Shown here: one piece after another, positions 1-6,007 of the stretch
How the letters are laid out: every line of letters starts with the position of its first letter
Numbering within the stretch: the stretch's first letter is position 1
DNA from: Methanomethylovorans sp. PtaU1.Bin073
GTDB taxonomy: Archaea; Halobacteriota; Methanosarcinia; Methanosarcinales; Methanosarcinaceae
Reading direction: 5' to 3'
Assembly (NCBI GenBank): GCA_002067265.1
Contig: MVQW01000096.1
Span: 1-7,847 of the forward strand
Length of the DNA: 7,847 nt
The notes under the pieces: generated by a model
What the model saw: the letters and a program-made list of their open reading frames with translations, nothing else
Databases searched by the model: none
What the model was told of the DNA's origin: nothing
Translations under genes and position numbers: made by a program

Positions 1-302
1 TCATACTTTTGCAGAAATGCATCGATATCTATGTTCCAGTCGTGTTGGTGCCCTGTTTCACTTTCATCATATTCATCAGTGTCATATTCCTCATCATAAA
101 GCTGTTCTTTGATCTCTTGCTTATCTTCAGCAAGAGTCCGGATCATTGAAAAAGGAACACCCAATGACATGGCCAGATTCATACTAGGGTCAGTATCTAT
201 TACAAGGACACGAAAACCTTGCATTGCAAGAAGACGGGATAAAGTGGCGACAATGGTTGTCTTGCCAGCGCCCCCTTTACCAGTAGCTATGATCTTTCTC
301 AT
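1..302 (-). CDS. CooC/MinD-type P-loop ATPase, N-terminal part (runs off the window)
   Basis: Reading the minus strand from an ATG at 302 gives 100 codons with no stop before base 1, so the 3' end lies outside the window. Residues 8-16 read GKGGAGKTT, a deviant Walker A with the signature lysine (Lys9) of the SIMIBI/ParA-MinD class. Residues 32-44 (VLVIDTDPSMNLA) form the next conserved strand, with the DTDP aspartates. This start best matches the CooC family, ATPases that help insert nickel into carbon monoxide dehydrogenase. The CxC metal site expected further on is not visible, so a general ParA/MinD role remains possible. Residues 70-82 are unusually acidic (9 of 13 Asp/Glu), followed by a GHQH stretch. 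A GGAG Shine-Dalgarno at 313-316, about 10 bases upstream, supports the start. The gene is divergent from the DUF3795 gene. Class is confident, the CooC function only inferred. Confidence 0.82.
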   Translation of the reverse strand, partial: MRKIIATGKGGAGKTTIVATLSRLLAMQGFRVLVIDTDPSMNLAMSLGVPFSMIRTLAEDKQEIKEQLYDEEYDTDEYDESETGHQHDWNIDIDAFLQKY

Positions 303-365
303 TTCTGCAGCTCTCCATTTCTAAGTTACAAGTTCATAATCGGTAATATGGTCAAAGATAGTTTC

Positions 366-375
366 ATAATACTTA
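366..375 (-). promoter_or_regulatory. Candidate promoter element upstream of the CooC-like gene
   Basis: On the minus strand this reads TAAGTATTAT, 64-73 bases before the ATG at 302. The same 10-mer (either strand) occurs upstream of the protease and thioesterase genes. It is AT-rich and could be the TATA region, or a regulator site. It is read from sequence only. Confidence 0.35.
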
Positions 376-456
376 TCCTCTACGCCTTTTGAGAAATCCT
401 TGTATTACAGCAACACATCACACGTTTAAGAAATTGATTAATACTTTGATAGGATG

Positions 457-472
457 TACTTATTAATAAGTA
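457..472 (+). promoter_or_regulatory. 16-bp perfect palindrome, promoter or operator of the DUF3795 gene
   Basis: TACTTATTAATAAGTA equals its own reverse complement. It lies 45-60 bases before the ATG at 517, where an archaeal TATA box would give a short leader carrying the AGGAG Shine-Dalgarno seen at 501-505. It may be the TATA box itself, a dimeric regulator site overlapping it, or both. It sits in the divergent spacer shared with the CooC-like gene, so it could affect both genes. Confidence 0.4.
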
Positions 473-516
473 TTAAATGAATTGATAATCCAACGATTAT
501 AGGAGAGAACTTTCAT

Positions 517-756
517 ATGAGAATAGGAGTATGCGGTATCGCCTGCGAGAAGTGCCCTCAGATGACAAAAGGACAATGTCCCAATGGAGAGACAGGGTGT
601 ATTCCCAGAAAAAATGAATTCTGTAAAATTGCAAGCTGTGCTTTTGAAAAAGGTACCAGATTGTGTTTTGAATGTGATGAGTTTCCATGCGAGTTAACAA
701 GATCAGGACCTATCAGTTATGGATACTGTGAATATATTTCTGGAAAAGGATTCTGA
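517..756 (+). CDS. Small cysteine-rich protein, DUF3795 type
   Basis: The 79-residue protein has 11 cysteines, at 6, 10, 13, 21, 28, 36, 41, 50, 53, 58 and 71. The opening CGIACEKCP and the later CFECDEFPCE are the pattern of DUF3795 proteins, small Cys-rich proteins common in anaerobic archaea and bacteria. The function is unknown; spaced CxxC pairs suggest metal (zinc or iron-sulfur) binding, which is inference. There is no signal peptide or membrane segment, so it should be cytoplasmic. A clear Shine-Dalgarno (AGGAG, 501-505) precedes the ATG by 11 bases. It stands alone on the plus strand between a divergent ATPase gene and a convergent DUF5788-like gene, so it is probably monocistronic. 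It is at the short end for the family but looks complete. Confidence 0.8.
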   Translation: MRIGVCGIACEKCPQMTKGQCPNGETGCIPRKNEFCKIASCAFEKGTRLCFECDEFPCELTRSGPISYGYCEYISGKGF

Positions 757-766
757 GAATAGACAG

Positions 767-790
767 AAAATTTGATTAAATCAAAGTTTT
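767..790. terminator. Shared hairpin between convergent genes
   Basis: TTTGATT (771-777), a single A, then AATCAAA (779-785) form a perfect inverted repeat, flanked by AAAA at 767-770 and GTTTT at 786-790. Read from either strand, the hairpin is followed by a T run, as in a bidirectional terminator. It overlaps the stop codon (781-783) of the minus-strand gene and lies just after the DUF3795 stop. The real loop must be larger than one base, so the stem is short. Confidence 0.45.
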
Positions 791-1251
791 CCGATATCCT
801 TTAAAAAATCCAGCCATTTACGTATCTCTTCGGTCCGCTGGGTCGAAAATATCTCATGAAATTGTTTTTCATGATCTTTAGAGATTCCATCTTCTATTTC
901 TCTGAGATCCATTATTGCACGCAACAACCCTGCAGTTTCATTAAACAGTTTTTTTGCCTCTTCACGAGTCATTTCCTTAGTTTGAAGCGCAAGTTCATCC
1001 ACCCTCTCTTTCTCTTTAAGCACGGCAATGTATCTTTCAATCTGGTTTTTTTCATCATCAGATATTGTTTCTTTATTAATAAGGTCCCATACCAGATCAT
1101 GTAGTTTGCATTTTTTGCCATTTACCTCAACAAAAGAGGGTATCCTCTCCCCCACCCAAAATAAGCGAGCGTGCAATTCTGCAAGAAGCTGATTTCTTTC
1201 TCTTTCTGTGATCAGCAGATTACTGTCCCCTTTGCCCGTACTGAGATCCAT
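781..1251 (-). CDS. DUF5788-like archaeal helical protein
   Basis: I read 156 residues from the second ATG (1251). The first in-frame ATG (1257) is two codons earlier, but AGGGA ends immediately before it, which is too close to serve it and well placed (about 6 bases) for the second. The protein is charged, without signal peptide or membrane segment, and mostly helical. The N-terminal third has LLAELHARLFWVGERIP and LHDLVWDLINKE, and the middle has EEAKKLFNETAGLLRAIMDL, the pattern I associate with the archaeal family DUF5788 (function unknown). This family match is from memory and is the uncertain part; that the gene is real is much safer. It converges on the DUF3795 gene with 24 bases between. 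A terminator-like hairpin separates it from the upstream protease gene, so it probably has its own promoter within 1258-1335, though I cannot point to a convincing TATA box at the right distance. Confidence 0.75.
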   Translation of the reverse strand: MDLSTGKGDSNLLITERERNQLLAELHARLFWVGERIPSFVEVNGKKCKLHDLVWDLINKETISDDEKNQIERYIAVLKEKERVDELALQTKEMTREEAKKLFNETAGLLRAIMDLREIEDGISKDHEKQFHEIFSTQRTEEIRKWLDFLKDIGKL

Positions 1252-1320
1252 GATCATTCCCTGATATATAAGATGAATTAATGGGATATTACCTTAAGCA
1301 GTGAAATGTCTAAAAAGGAG

Positions 1321-1384
1321 TAAATAAAAAATTGTACTCTTGAGATAAATGCCGATGCCAGACCTAATCCTAAATATCTCAAGA
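1321..1384 (-). terminator. Hairpin terminator of the metalloprotease gene
   Basis: Two 10-base arms, 1338-1347 (TCTTGAGATA) and 1375-1384 (TATCTCAAGA), are perfect reverse complements separated by 27 bases. On the minus strand the structure starts three bases after the protease stop codon and is followed within a few bases by TTTTTTATTTA (1322-1332 reversed). This layout resembles an intrinsic terminator and separates the protease transcript from the DUF5788-like gene. Confidence 0.5.
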
Positions 1385-1386
1385 TC

Positions 1387-2679
1387 TTACAAAAACTCTT
1401 CAATATACCCAATATCGTTGTCTGATGATTCCTCCATAGCATTAATGAAGGTTTCTTCATCGACATTACATCCACTTTCGCTTAGACTTTTCCAGCCATC
1501 CTGCATTGCCTCAGGACCTATGTCTTCGTAGACTGTATAAATTGTAGTAAATGCTTTACTGTAACCGAACTGGATGAATTCCCCATTCTCTTCATTGAAA
1601 TTATCGTCAATATCCCATTCTGAAAGATTGAGATCGTATTTTCGTTCCAGTTTTTGGTATGTTTGTAAAGTTTTGTCTTTCCTTTTTTCGGCAATATCTG
1701 GTTTTGTCTTTTCCAATACAAGATATGTGTACAAATCAGCGTGACCCTCATCCATCCATATGTGCGAGTAATGACACTCCCGCGTCCAATAATGGGAAAG
1801 TTCGTGTATCAGTATGGCATCGCTGGAAGTATGAAGGAGATATATGCCTTTGCTTCCCTGGTTAAAGCCACCATAACCCTGAGTATCTTCTACACTAGCC
1901 TGTGTGATAGTAATATTGTACCTAGGCATATATGGAAATCCAGTGACATTTTCAAGCAAGATGAGACTTTGTATAGTCGTATTAAGAGTATGCATACCCC
2001 ATGCATCTTCTCCTTCCCAATACCTAACGGTTATTCCTACTTTTCTTTCACTGAGCTGTACAGTGCCCTTTATCTCCTGCATATCCGTATGATTCACACA
2101 AGTTACTTGGCATGGACTTTTCCATGTAACACCTTTTGGAAAAACAAATTCAACGAACTCACCTTGCTCAAGAATATGATAATCTTTTCTTTCAATATCT
2201 GTTTCATAGTATTGAGGAGTTCTTAATATGACCTGTGTCCTGTTGCCGGATTCAATTATGTCAAATACTGCGGTATTGCTGTTGCGAGGAAGGTCGTATT
2301 CTATGGAAAACACATCAGATTGACCATACCACACTCTTTTGCCAAGATTAAAAGTGTAATACCCATCAGGGGTCAGAGTCCATGTAAGAGTTTCACCACT
2401 TTGTTGATCATATGCACAGATATTTTTGGCGTTTAAAGGTAAGAAGTAATTGAAGTCTGAATAGTAACCTCTCCAGAAACGGGTGTTTTCATCGCCGTTT
2501 TCAAATGTGATCTGCCTTAGCACATGGATATTAGTTCCATCAGGTGAAACCTCATATGTAACATTGATATCAGTATTCGTCTGGTCCCAGCCACAGGAAA
2601 CTGGATAGACATATACTATGGACAATACTATCAAAAATAGAAAGATAGACCTAACTAACCGTTTTTCGTGGAAGTGCAT
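1387..2679 (-). CDS. Secreted gluzincin-type (peptidase MA-like) metalloprotease
   Basis: The protein has 430 residues. Residues 1-28 are a signal peptide: a basic start (MHFHEKRLVR), a hydrophobic core, then PVSCG, where Cys29 could also be a lipidation site, although the preceding proline makes a poor lipobox. Residues about 35-260 are beta-rich, as in the N-terminal domain of M1-like peptidases, and carry several Asn-X-Ser/Thr glycosylation sequons. The catalytic part has HELSH at 292-296 (zinc ligands His292 and His296, base Glu293) and WMDEGHADLYTYL from 308, the usual context of the third ligand, here Glu311. Only 14 residues separate His296 from Glu311, against 18 in typical M1 enzymes. 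The C-terminal ~110 residues are acidic and helical, with no membrane anchor. It likely acts outside the cell on peptides or surface proteins; the substrate is unknown. The family assignment rests on motifs; no closer match is recognised. Confidence 0.82.
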   Translation of the reverse strand: MHFHEKRLVRSIFLFLIVLSIVYVYPVSCGWDQTNTDINVTYEVSPDGTNIHVLRQITFENGDENTRFWRGYYSDFNYFLPLNAKNICAYDQQSGETLTWTLTPDGYYTFNLGKRVWYGQSDVFSIEYDLPRNSNTAVFDIIESGNRTQVILRTPQYYETDIERKDYHILEQGEFVEFVFPKGVTWKSPCQVTCVNHTDMQEIKGTVQLSERKVGITVRYWEGEDAWGMHTLNTTIQSLILLENVTGFPYMPRYNITITQASVEDTQGYGGFNQGSKGIYLLHTSSDAILIHELSHYWTRECHYSHIWMDEGHADLYTYLVLEKTKPDIAEKRKDKTLQTYQKLERKYDLNLSEWDIDDNFNEENGEFIQFGYSKAFTTIYTVYEDIGPEAMQDGWKSLSESGCNVDEETFINAMEESSDNDIGYIEEFL

Positions 2680-2730
2680 ATTATCCCGTTTTTATTATAT
2701 TATTTACTTGCACAAACATGTAAGTATTAT
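2680..2730 (-). promoter_or_regulatory. Promoter region of the metalloprotease gene
   Basis: Two AT-rich elements precede the ATG at 2679 on the minus strand: AATAATATAATAAAA roughly 15-30 bases upstream, and ATAATACTTA (2721-2730) 42-51 bases upstream. The second matches the element before the thioesterase gene at nearly the same distance, so it is the better TATA candidate. The Shine-Dalgarno is weak (GGGAT). Confidence 0.4.
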
Positions 2731-2749
2731 GGCATAAAAAACGAAACTT

Positions 2750-2779
2750 TGTACATACTTTGAAACGCTATGTACATAG
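2750..2779. promoter_or_regulatory. Paired TGTACATA sites, candidate operator
   Basis: TGTACATA occurs at 2750-2757 and again at 2771-2778, exactly 21 bases (two helical turns) apart. The second copy is the centre of a perfect 12-bp palindrome, CTATGTACATAG (2768-2779). The pair lies in the 240-base spacer between the divergent metalloprotease and ligase genes. It could bind a dimeric regulator controlling either or both. The regulator is unknown. Confidence 0.4.
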
Positions 2780-2866
2780 TTGGAAAACTAAAACAAGGAA
2801 GATATTATATCATAAGTACTTCTACTGCACATTATTTTCCTGATCACATCAATCGAGAATTATAGC

Positions 2867-2877
2867 AAATAATATAA
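2867..2877 (+). promoter_or_regulatory. TATA box of the ligase gene
   Basis: AATAATATAAG lies 43-53 bases before the ATG at 2920. Initiation about 25 bases downstream would leave a leader of roughly 20 bases that includes the AGGAGAT Shine-Dalgarno. Confidence 0.45.
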
Positions 2878-2906
2878 GTCTGAAAACCTATGAGGAATGC
2901 ACATTT

Positions 2907-2913
2907 AGGAGAT
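2907..2913 (+). promoter_or_regulatory. Shine-Dalgarno that fixes the ligase start
   Basis: AGGAGAT ends 6 bases before the ATG at 2920. An in-frame ATG at 2890 would extend the protein by 10 residues, but it lacks a comparable site, and its extension does not resemble the family N-terminus. The start at 2920 is therefore preferred. Confidence 0.75.
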
Positions 2914-2919
2914 AGATAC

Positions 2920-4221
2920 ATGAAATACTGGCAGCCAAAATATGAGACCATGGGTCATGAAGAACTCAAGGAATTACAGCTCACTAGATTAAAAAAGACA
3001 GTGGCTGCAGCTTATAACAATGTTCCTTTTTATGCACGCAAATTCAAAGAAGCTGGCATAACTCCAAATGATATTAAAACCTTGGATGATGTGAGACGTC
3101 TGCCTTTTACCCGTAAGACTGACTTACGGGACAACTACCCATTTGGCCTTTTTGCAGTTCCTAAAAGCGAGATCGTGCGTATCCATGCTTCATCCGGTAC
3201 AAGCGGGAAACCAACTGTTGTAGGATACACCAAAAACGATCTGGAAAACTGGTCTGATCTCATGGCACGCAATCTGACCATGGTGGGCCTTGGCAAGAAT
3301 GACGTATTTCAGAATGCAGTAAACTATGGTCTTTTCACCGGGGGACTTGGATACCACTATGGAATAGAGAAGATCGGCGCTATGACAGTTCCCAGTGGTA
3401 CGGGCAGCACTGCACGCCAGCTTGAAATGATGATGGATTTCGGAGTAACTGCTCTTCATTGCACTCCATCTTATGCCCTTTACCTTGCCGAGACTGCCAG
3501 AGAGATGGACATAGTTGATAAATTATCTCTACGCGTAGGATGTTTCGGTGCGGAGCCCTGGTCATCGAACACAAGAAAACAACTTGAGAACATACTTAAT
3601 ATCAAAGCATATGATTCCTATGGTCTTTCCGAGCTAATGGGTCCGGGTGTGGCATTTGAGTGTGAAGAGCAAGATGGATTGCATTTATGGAGTGATCATT
3701 TCTTTGTAGAAGTACTTGACCAGGATGGAGAACAGGTAGCTGAAGGAGAAAAAGGCGAGCTGGTGCTGACATCACTTACTAAGGAAGCACTCCCGATTAT
3801 CAGATACAGGACAGGTGACATCACAAGGTTACTGGAAAGCGAATGTTCCTGTGGGCGTACTACCGTACGTATTTCAAGATTATTGGGTAGAGCTGACGAT
3901 ATGCTCATAGTAAGGGGAATCAATGTATTCCCTTCACAAATAGAAGATGTTATAGTGAATATCCCGGAGATCACCGAACATTTCCAGGTTATCCTTGACA
4001 GGAACAAAAAGATGCTGGATGAGATCACAGTGAAAGTGGAAATAACGGAAGATGCCTTCACAGGCGAGTTGCGGGATTTGGCTGAATTGCAAAAACACGT
4101 GGAAAATGAGCTTCAAAGCGTTCTTAACATACGTACTAATGTAGAACTGGCAGAGAAAGGCTCTATACCCCGTTCAGAAGGCAAGTCAAAGAAGGTCATC
4201 GACAGACGCAATGCTCTTTGA
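2920..4221 (+). CDS. Phenylacetate-CoA ligase / coenzyme F390 synthetase family enzyme
   Basis: The 433-residue protein belongs to the ANL adenylate-forming superfamily, PaaK branch, and has the full usual length. Motifs in order: SSGTSGKPT (91-99), the ATP-binding loop; YDSYGLSE (231-238); YRTGD (296-300), where the Asp contacts the ribose; CSCGR (309-313), typical of PaaK; GRADDMLIVRG (323-333), the hinge into the C-terminal domain; and EGK (420-422), whose lysine is the presumed catalytic one. The general reaction is carboxylate plus ATP plus CoA to acyl-CoA, AMP and pyrophosphate. In methanogens such enzymes may activate aryl acids for aromatic amino acid synthesis through indolepyruvate oxidoreductase. 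Coenzyme F390 synthetase, which adenylylates or guanylylates F420, is a close homologue and is often annotated the same way. Motifs do not separate the two. Cytoplasmic. The marker 8 gene follows 55 bases downstream on the same strand, so cotranscription is likely. Confidence 0.9.
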   Translation: MKYWQPKYETMGHEELKELQLTRLKKTVAAAYNNVPFYARKFKEAGITPNDIKTLDDVRRLPFTRKTDLRDNYPFGLFAVPKSEIVRIHASSGTSGKPTVVGYTKNDLENWSDLMARNLTMVGLGKNDVFQNAVNYGLFTGGLGYHYGIEKIGAMTVPSGTGSTARQLEMMMDFGVTALHCTPSYALYLAETAREMDIVDKLSLRVGCFGAEPWSSNTRKQLENILNIKAYDSYGLSELMGPGVAFECEEQDGLHLWSDHFFVEVLDQDGEQVAEGEKGELVLTSLTKEALPIIRYRTGDITRLLESECSCGRTTVRISRLLGRADDMLIVRGINVFPSQIEDVIVNIPEITEHFQVILDRNKKMLDEITVKVEITEDAFTGELRDLAELQKHVENELQSVLNIRTNVELAEKGSIPRSEGKSKKVIDRRNAL

Positions 4222-4276
4222 TGTATTTGCTTTAGACCATGCTTTATACCAATGTAAATGACAGGTAAGGAATCTT

Positions 4277-5125
4277 ATGGCACATGTAATGGAAATTCTG
4301 GGAATGACGCGGGTAGTAGTGGAAGATGGTAAAGTCAAAGAAGTAGGCGAACCTCAGCTGGAATGGTGCCCCCTATTCGAAAAAGCCAGAGGTATAAAAC
4401 AAATTACCTCTGAAGAAGTCAGGAAGAATATGGAATTCCGCATAAGGGATTTTGGCTTATTTACTCCGCATAGGAAACTCGAGATGGATGTTTTTGTAGG
4501 TTTTGGTGCTTCAGAAGTAATGATGACGGGTCTTAACAGAGGAATGCTCGATGTCACAGTCACAGTATGTGATGGTGCCGGCACTGTCATAACAGCAAAT
4601 CCAAAACTGGTGCAGGGGATGGGTGCCAGGATCTCAGGACTTGTTGAAACTGATCCGATTCCTGAGATAATAAAAGGTATTGAACTAAGAGATGGTACCG
4701 TGCTTGACCCTCTGAATGCAACAATTGATCCTGTTGCAGGCGTGGAAAAAGCAGCACAAATGGGTTACAAGAAAATAGCTGTTTCTGTTGTTGATGCTTT
4801 GACGGCTTCAAAGCTAAGAGAGCTTGAAAAAGTACAGGATCTGGATCTGTGTATAATAGCCGCCCACACCACAGGCCTGACCAAAGAAAATGCTACAGAA
4901 CTTATCAAAAACATTGATATTGCTACAGCCTGTGCATCCAAAAACCTGCGGGATGTTATTAAACCAATTGCACAGGTGGGTACGGCTGTACCATTATTCG
5001 CGGTGACACAAAAGGGTAAAGAGTTATTACTTGAACGCGCCAAAGAAGTGGATAGCCCCATATTGATTAATACAATGCCACTTCCTGTGCTTCCGGAAAA
5101 AAAGCAGCCCCGCGAATTGAAATGA
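4277..5125 (+). CDS. Methanogenesis marker protein 8 (DUF2099)
   Basis: The 282-residue soluble protein begins MAHVMEILGMTRVVVEDGKV and continues with EWCPLF, as in DUF2099 proteins, listed as methanogenesis marker 8 because of their presence across methanogens. Its biochemical role has not been established as far as I know. Conserved-looking residues are Cys31 (EWCPLF), Cys98 (VCDGAGTV), Cys192, His197 (AAHTTG) and Cys219 (ATACASK); these could bind a metal or cofactor, which is inference. The last ~14 residues (LPVLPEKKQPRELK) look like a flexible tail. The start at 4277 has AAGGA at 4267-4271, 5 bases upstream. It follows the PaaK-type ligase on the same strand with a 55-base gap and no terminator between them, so the pair is probably an operon. 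The gene ends near a convergent thioesterase gene. Confidence 0.9.
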   Translation: MAHVMEILGMTRVVVEDGKVKEVGEPQLEWCPLFEKARGIKQITSEEVRKNMEFRIRDFGLFTPHRKLEMDVFVGFGASEVMMTGLNRGMLDVTVTVCDGAGTVITANPKLVQGMGARISGLVETDPIPEIIKGIELRDGTVLDPLNATIDPVAGVEKAAQMGYKKIAVSVVDALTASKLRELEKVQDLDLCIIAAHTTGLTKENATELIKNIDIATACASKNLRDVIKPIAQVGTAVPLFAVTQKGKELLLERAKEVDSPILINTMPLPVLPEKKQPRELK

Positions 5126-5155
5126 ATTAATGAAAAATAGAAAGAATTCATGAAA

Positions 5156-5205
5156 AGATCCCTCTAAAAATAGCTAGTGATCTACATTTCATTTTACGAC
5201 TTTAC
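5156..5205 (+). terminator. Weak terminator region after marker 8
   Basis: The 80-base spacer between the convergent marker 8 and thioesterase genes has a short inverted repeat, AGATC (5156-5160) and GATCT (5179-5183), followed by the modestly T-rich TTTCATTTTA (5187-5196). This is a weak candidate; nothing stronger is present in the spacer. Confidence 0.2.
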
Positions 5206-5625
5206 CTATGCCAATAGTTCTTCTATTTTTTCACTTTTTCTGTATGCTGTACCCTGGAAGGTTGCTATTATCTCATTCTCTTCATCTGTTATGGTAACTA
5301 TGTAAGTTGCCAATTTATATCCTATGGATACCTCTTTTGCTTCCGCGGTCAAATAACCTTTCTTTGCCGCTTTCAGATAAGCTATGGAGCAATTTATTGC
5401 TACTGCTATTCTTCCATGGGCATTAGCAGCACTCCCGAAAACCAGATCCGCAAGAGTGAAGATTGCACCACCATGAACAGAACCAAAACCATTAAGGTGT
5501 TCCTCAGAAATTAGCATACGAGCTTTTGCATAGCCCGGACTGGCATCGAGTAATTCGATATTACAATAAGTTGAAAAACGATCTTTTGCCAGTAATTCGA
5601 GAAGTGATGAATTTGTTTCTTTCAT
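5206..5625 (-). CDS. PaaI-type hotdog-fold acyl-CoA thioesterase
   Basis: Counting from the ATG at 5625 the protein has 139 residues, the standard size for a single hotdog domain. LNGFGSVHGGAIFTLAD (44-60) is the PaaI signature: Asn45, His51-Gly52-Gly53 and Asp60 correspond to the active-site residues of PaaI enzymes, which hydrolyse aryl- or acyl-CoA to the acid and CoA, with the Asp at the start of the long helix activating water. The rest, including INCSIAYLKAAKKG (78-91), fits the central strands. Active forms are normally tetramers. An in-frame ATG seven codons upstream (5646) is rejected because AAGGAG lies between it and 5625. The gene converges on the ligase-marker 8 pair; a link with a PaaK-type ligase is plausible because both handle aryl-CoA, but they are not cotranscribed. 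The substrate cannot be read from sequence. Confidence 0.88.
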   Translation of the reverse strand: MKETNSSLLELLAKDRFSTYCNIELLDASPGYAKARMLISEEHLNGFGSVHGGAIFTLADLVFGSAANAHGRIAVAINCSIAYLKAAKKGYLTAEAKEVSIGYKLATYIVTITDEENEIIATFQGTAYRKSEKIEELLA

Positions 5626-5634
5626 ATTTCTTTG

Positions 5635-5640
5635 CTCCTT
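5635..5640 (-). promoter_or_regulatory. Shine-Dalgarno that fixes the thioesterase start
   Basis: On the minus strand this is AAGGAG, ending 9 bases before the ATG at 5625. It falls inside the reading frame if translation began at 5646, so it argues for the shorter protein. Confidence 0.7.
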
Positions 5641-5663
5641 GCGCATTAAGTAATTCTAGATAC

Positions 5664-5673
5664 TAAGTATTAT
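5664..5673 (-). promoter_or_regulatory. Candidate promoter element of the thioesterase gene
   Basis: On the minus strand this reads ATAATACTTA, 39-48 bases before the ATG at 5625. The same 10-mer lies 42-51 bases before the protease ATG. A start about 25 bases downstream would leave a short leader containing the AAGGAG site. It overlaps a small palindrome, ATACTAAGTAT (5660-5670). Confidence 0.4.
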
Positions 5674-5770
5674 CTAAAAATCTACCGATATCAATTATCA
5701 CTTATTTTAGGAACGCAATTTTAGGATCATTATTCAGCAATATGTTAAATGTACACTTTTAATCATTATA

Positions 5771-5815
5771 AATAATAGCCATTATTAATCATGGTAATTT
5801 AGGAATGTTTATATA
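5771..5815 (+). promoter_or_regulatory. TATA box and upstream dyad of the small membrane-protein gene
   Basis: TTTATATA at 5808-5815 is a consensus archaeal TATA box. Transcription would begin near 5838-5842, just before the ATG at 5846, giving a very short or absent leader; no Shine-Dalgarno is visible. Upstream lie AATAAT-AGCC-ATTATT (5771-5786) and the near-palindrome CCATTATTAATCATGG (5779-5794), either of which could be a regulator site. The rest of the stretch from 5674 to 5770 shows nothing I can name. Confidence 0.5.
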
Positions 5816-5845
5816 GGATACCAGAAGATACTTTAATGATTGACC

Positions 5846-5920
5846 ATGATAGAAGTACACGGACACGAAACAGAATTGGCACAAAAACCCATGATAGAAA
5901 TACGTGGGCACGAAAAGGAA
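5846..5920 (+). repeat. Two 30-base direct repeats, 45 bases apart
   Basis: Bases 5846-5875 and 5891-5920 match at 24 of 30 positions; both begin ATGATAGAA and share CACGAAA. At the protein level they encode MIEVHGHETE and MIEIRGHEKE. This points to an internal duplication in the small membrane-protein gene. Confidence 0.7.
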
Positions 5921-6007
5921 ATAATAGATGGTGCCATAGTACTGATAACAATGACCATAGCATTGTTCATGTATTATTCATATTTATCATACCATGGAGT
6001 GTTTTGA
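5846..6007 (+). CDS. Small single-pass membrane protein with a duplicated N-terminal motif
   Basis: This 53-residue open frame is not recognised as any known family. Residues 1-8 (MIEVHGHE) are repeated at 16-23 (MIEIRGHE), exactly 15 residues apart, forming a charged N-terminal half rich in His and Glu. Residues from about 29 to 46 (GAIVLITMTIALFMYYSY) form one strongly hydrophobic segment, followed by a short tail (LSYHGVF). The arrangement suggests a single-pass protein with the charged part on one side of the membrane. A consensus TATA box at 5808-5815 supports transcription, and a pyrimidine-rich stretch from 6051 could end it. The coding frame is uncertain because an overlapping frame is also open from an ATG at 5836 to 6013, but that product is a basic, unstructured-looking 58-mer. 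Start at codon 16 (5891) is also possible. Function unknown; the His-rich repeats could bind metal, which is speculation. Confidence 0.55.
   Translation: MIEVHGHETELAQKPMIEIRGHEKEIIDGAIVLITMTIALFMYYSYLSYHGVF

Noticed and set aside
109..324. 71-codon plus-strand open frame
   Set aside because: It is antisense to the CooC-like gene, whose Walker A motif is unmistakable.
1263..1272. TATATA-like sequence before the DUF5788-like gene
   Set aside because: It is only about 12-20 bases from the start codons, too close to place a transcription start upstream of either ATG.
1741..2226. 161-codon plus-strand open frame
   Set aside because: It lies wholly inside the metalloprotease gene on the other strand, which has a signal peptide and an intact zinc site.
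5206..5646. Longer thioesterase start at 5646
   Set aside because: AAGGAG at 5635-5640 is placed to serve the ATG at 5625 and would lie inside the longer coding region.
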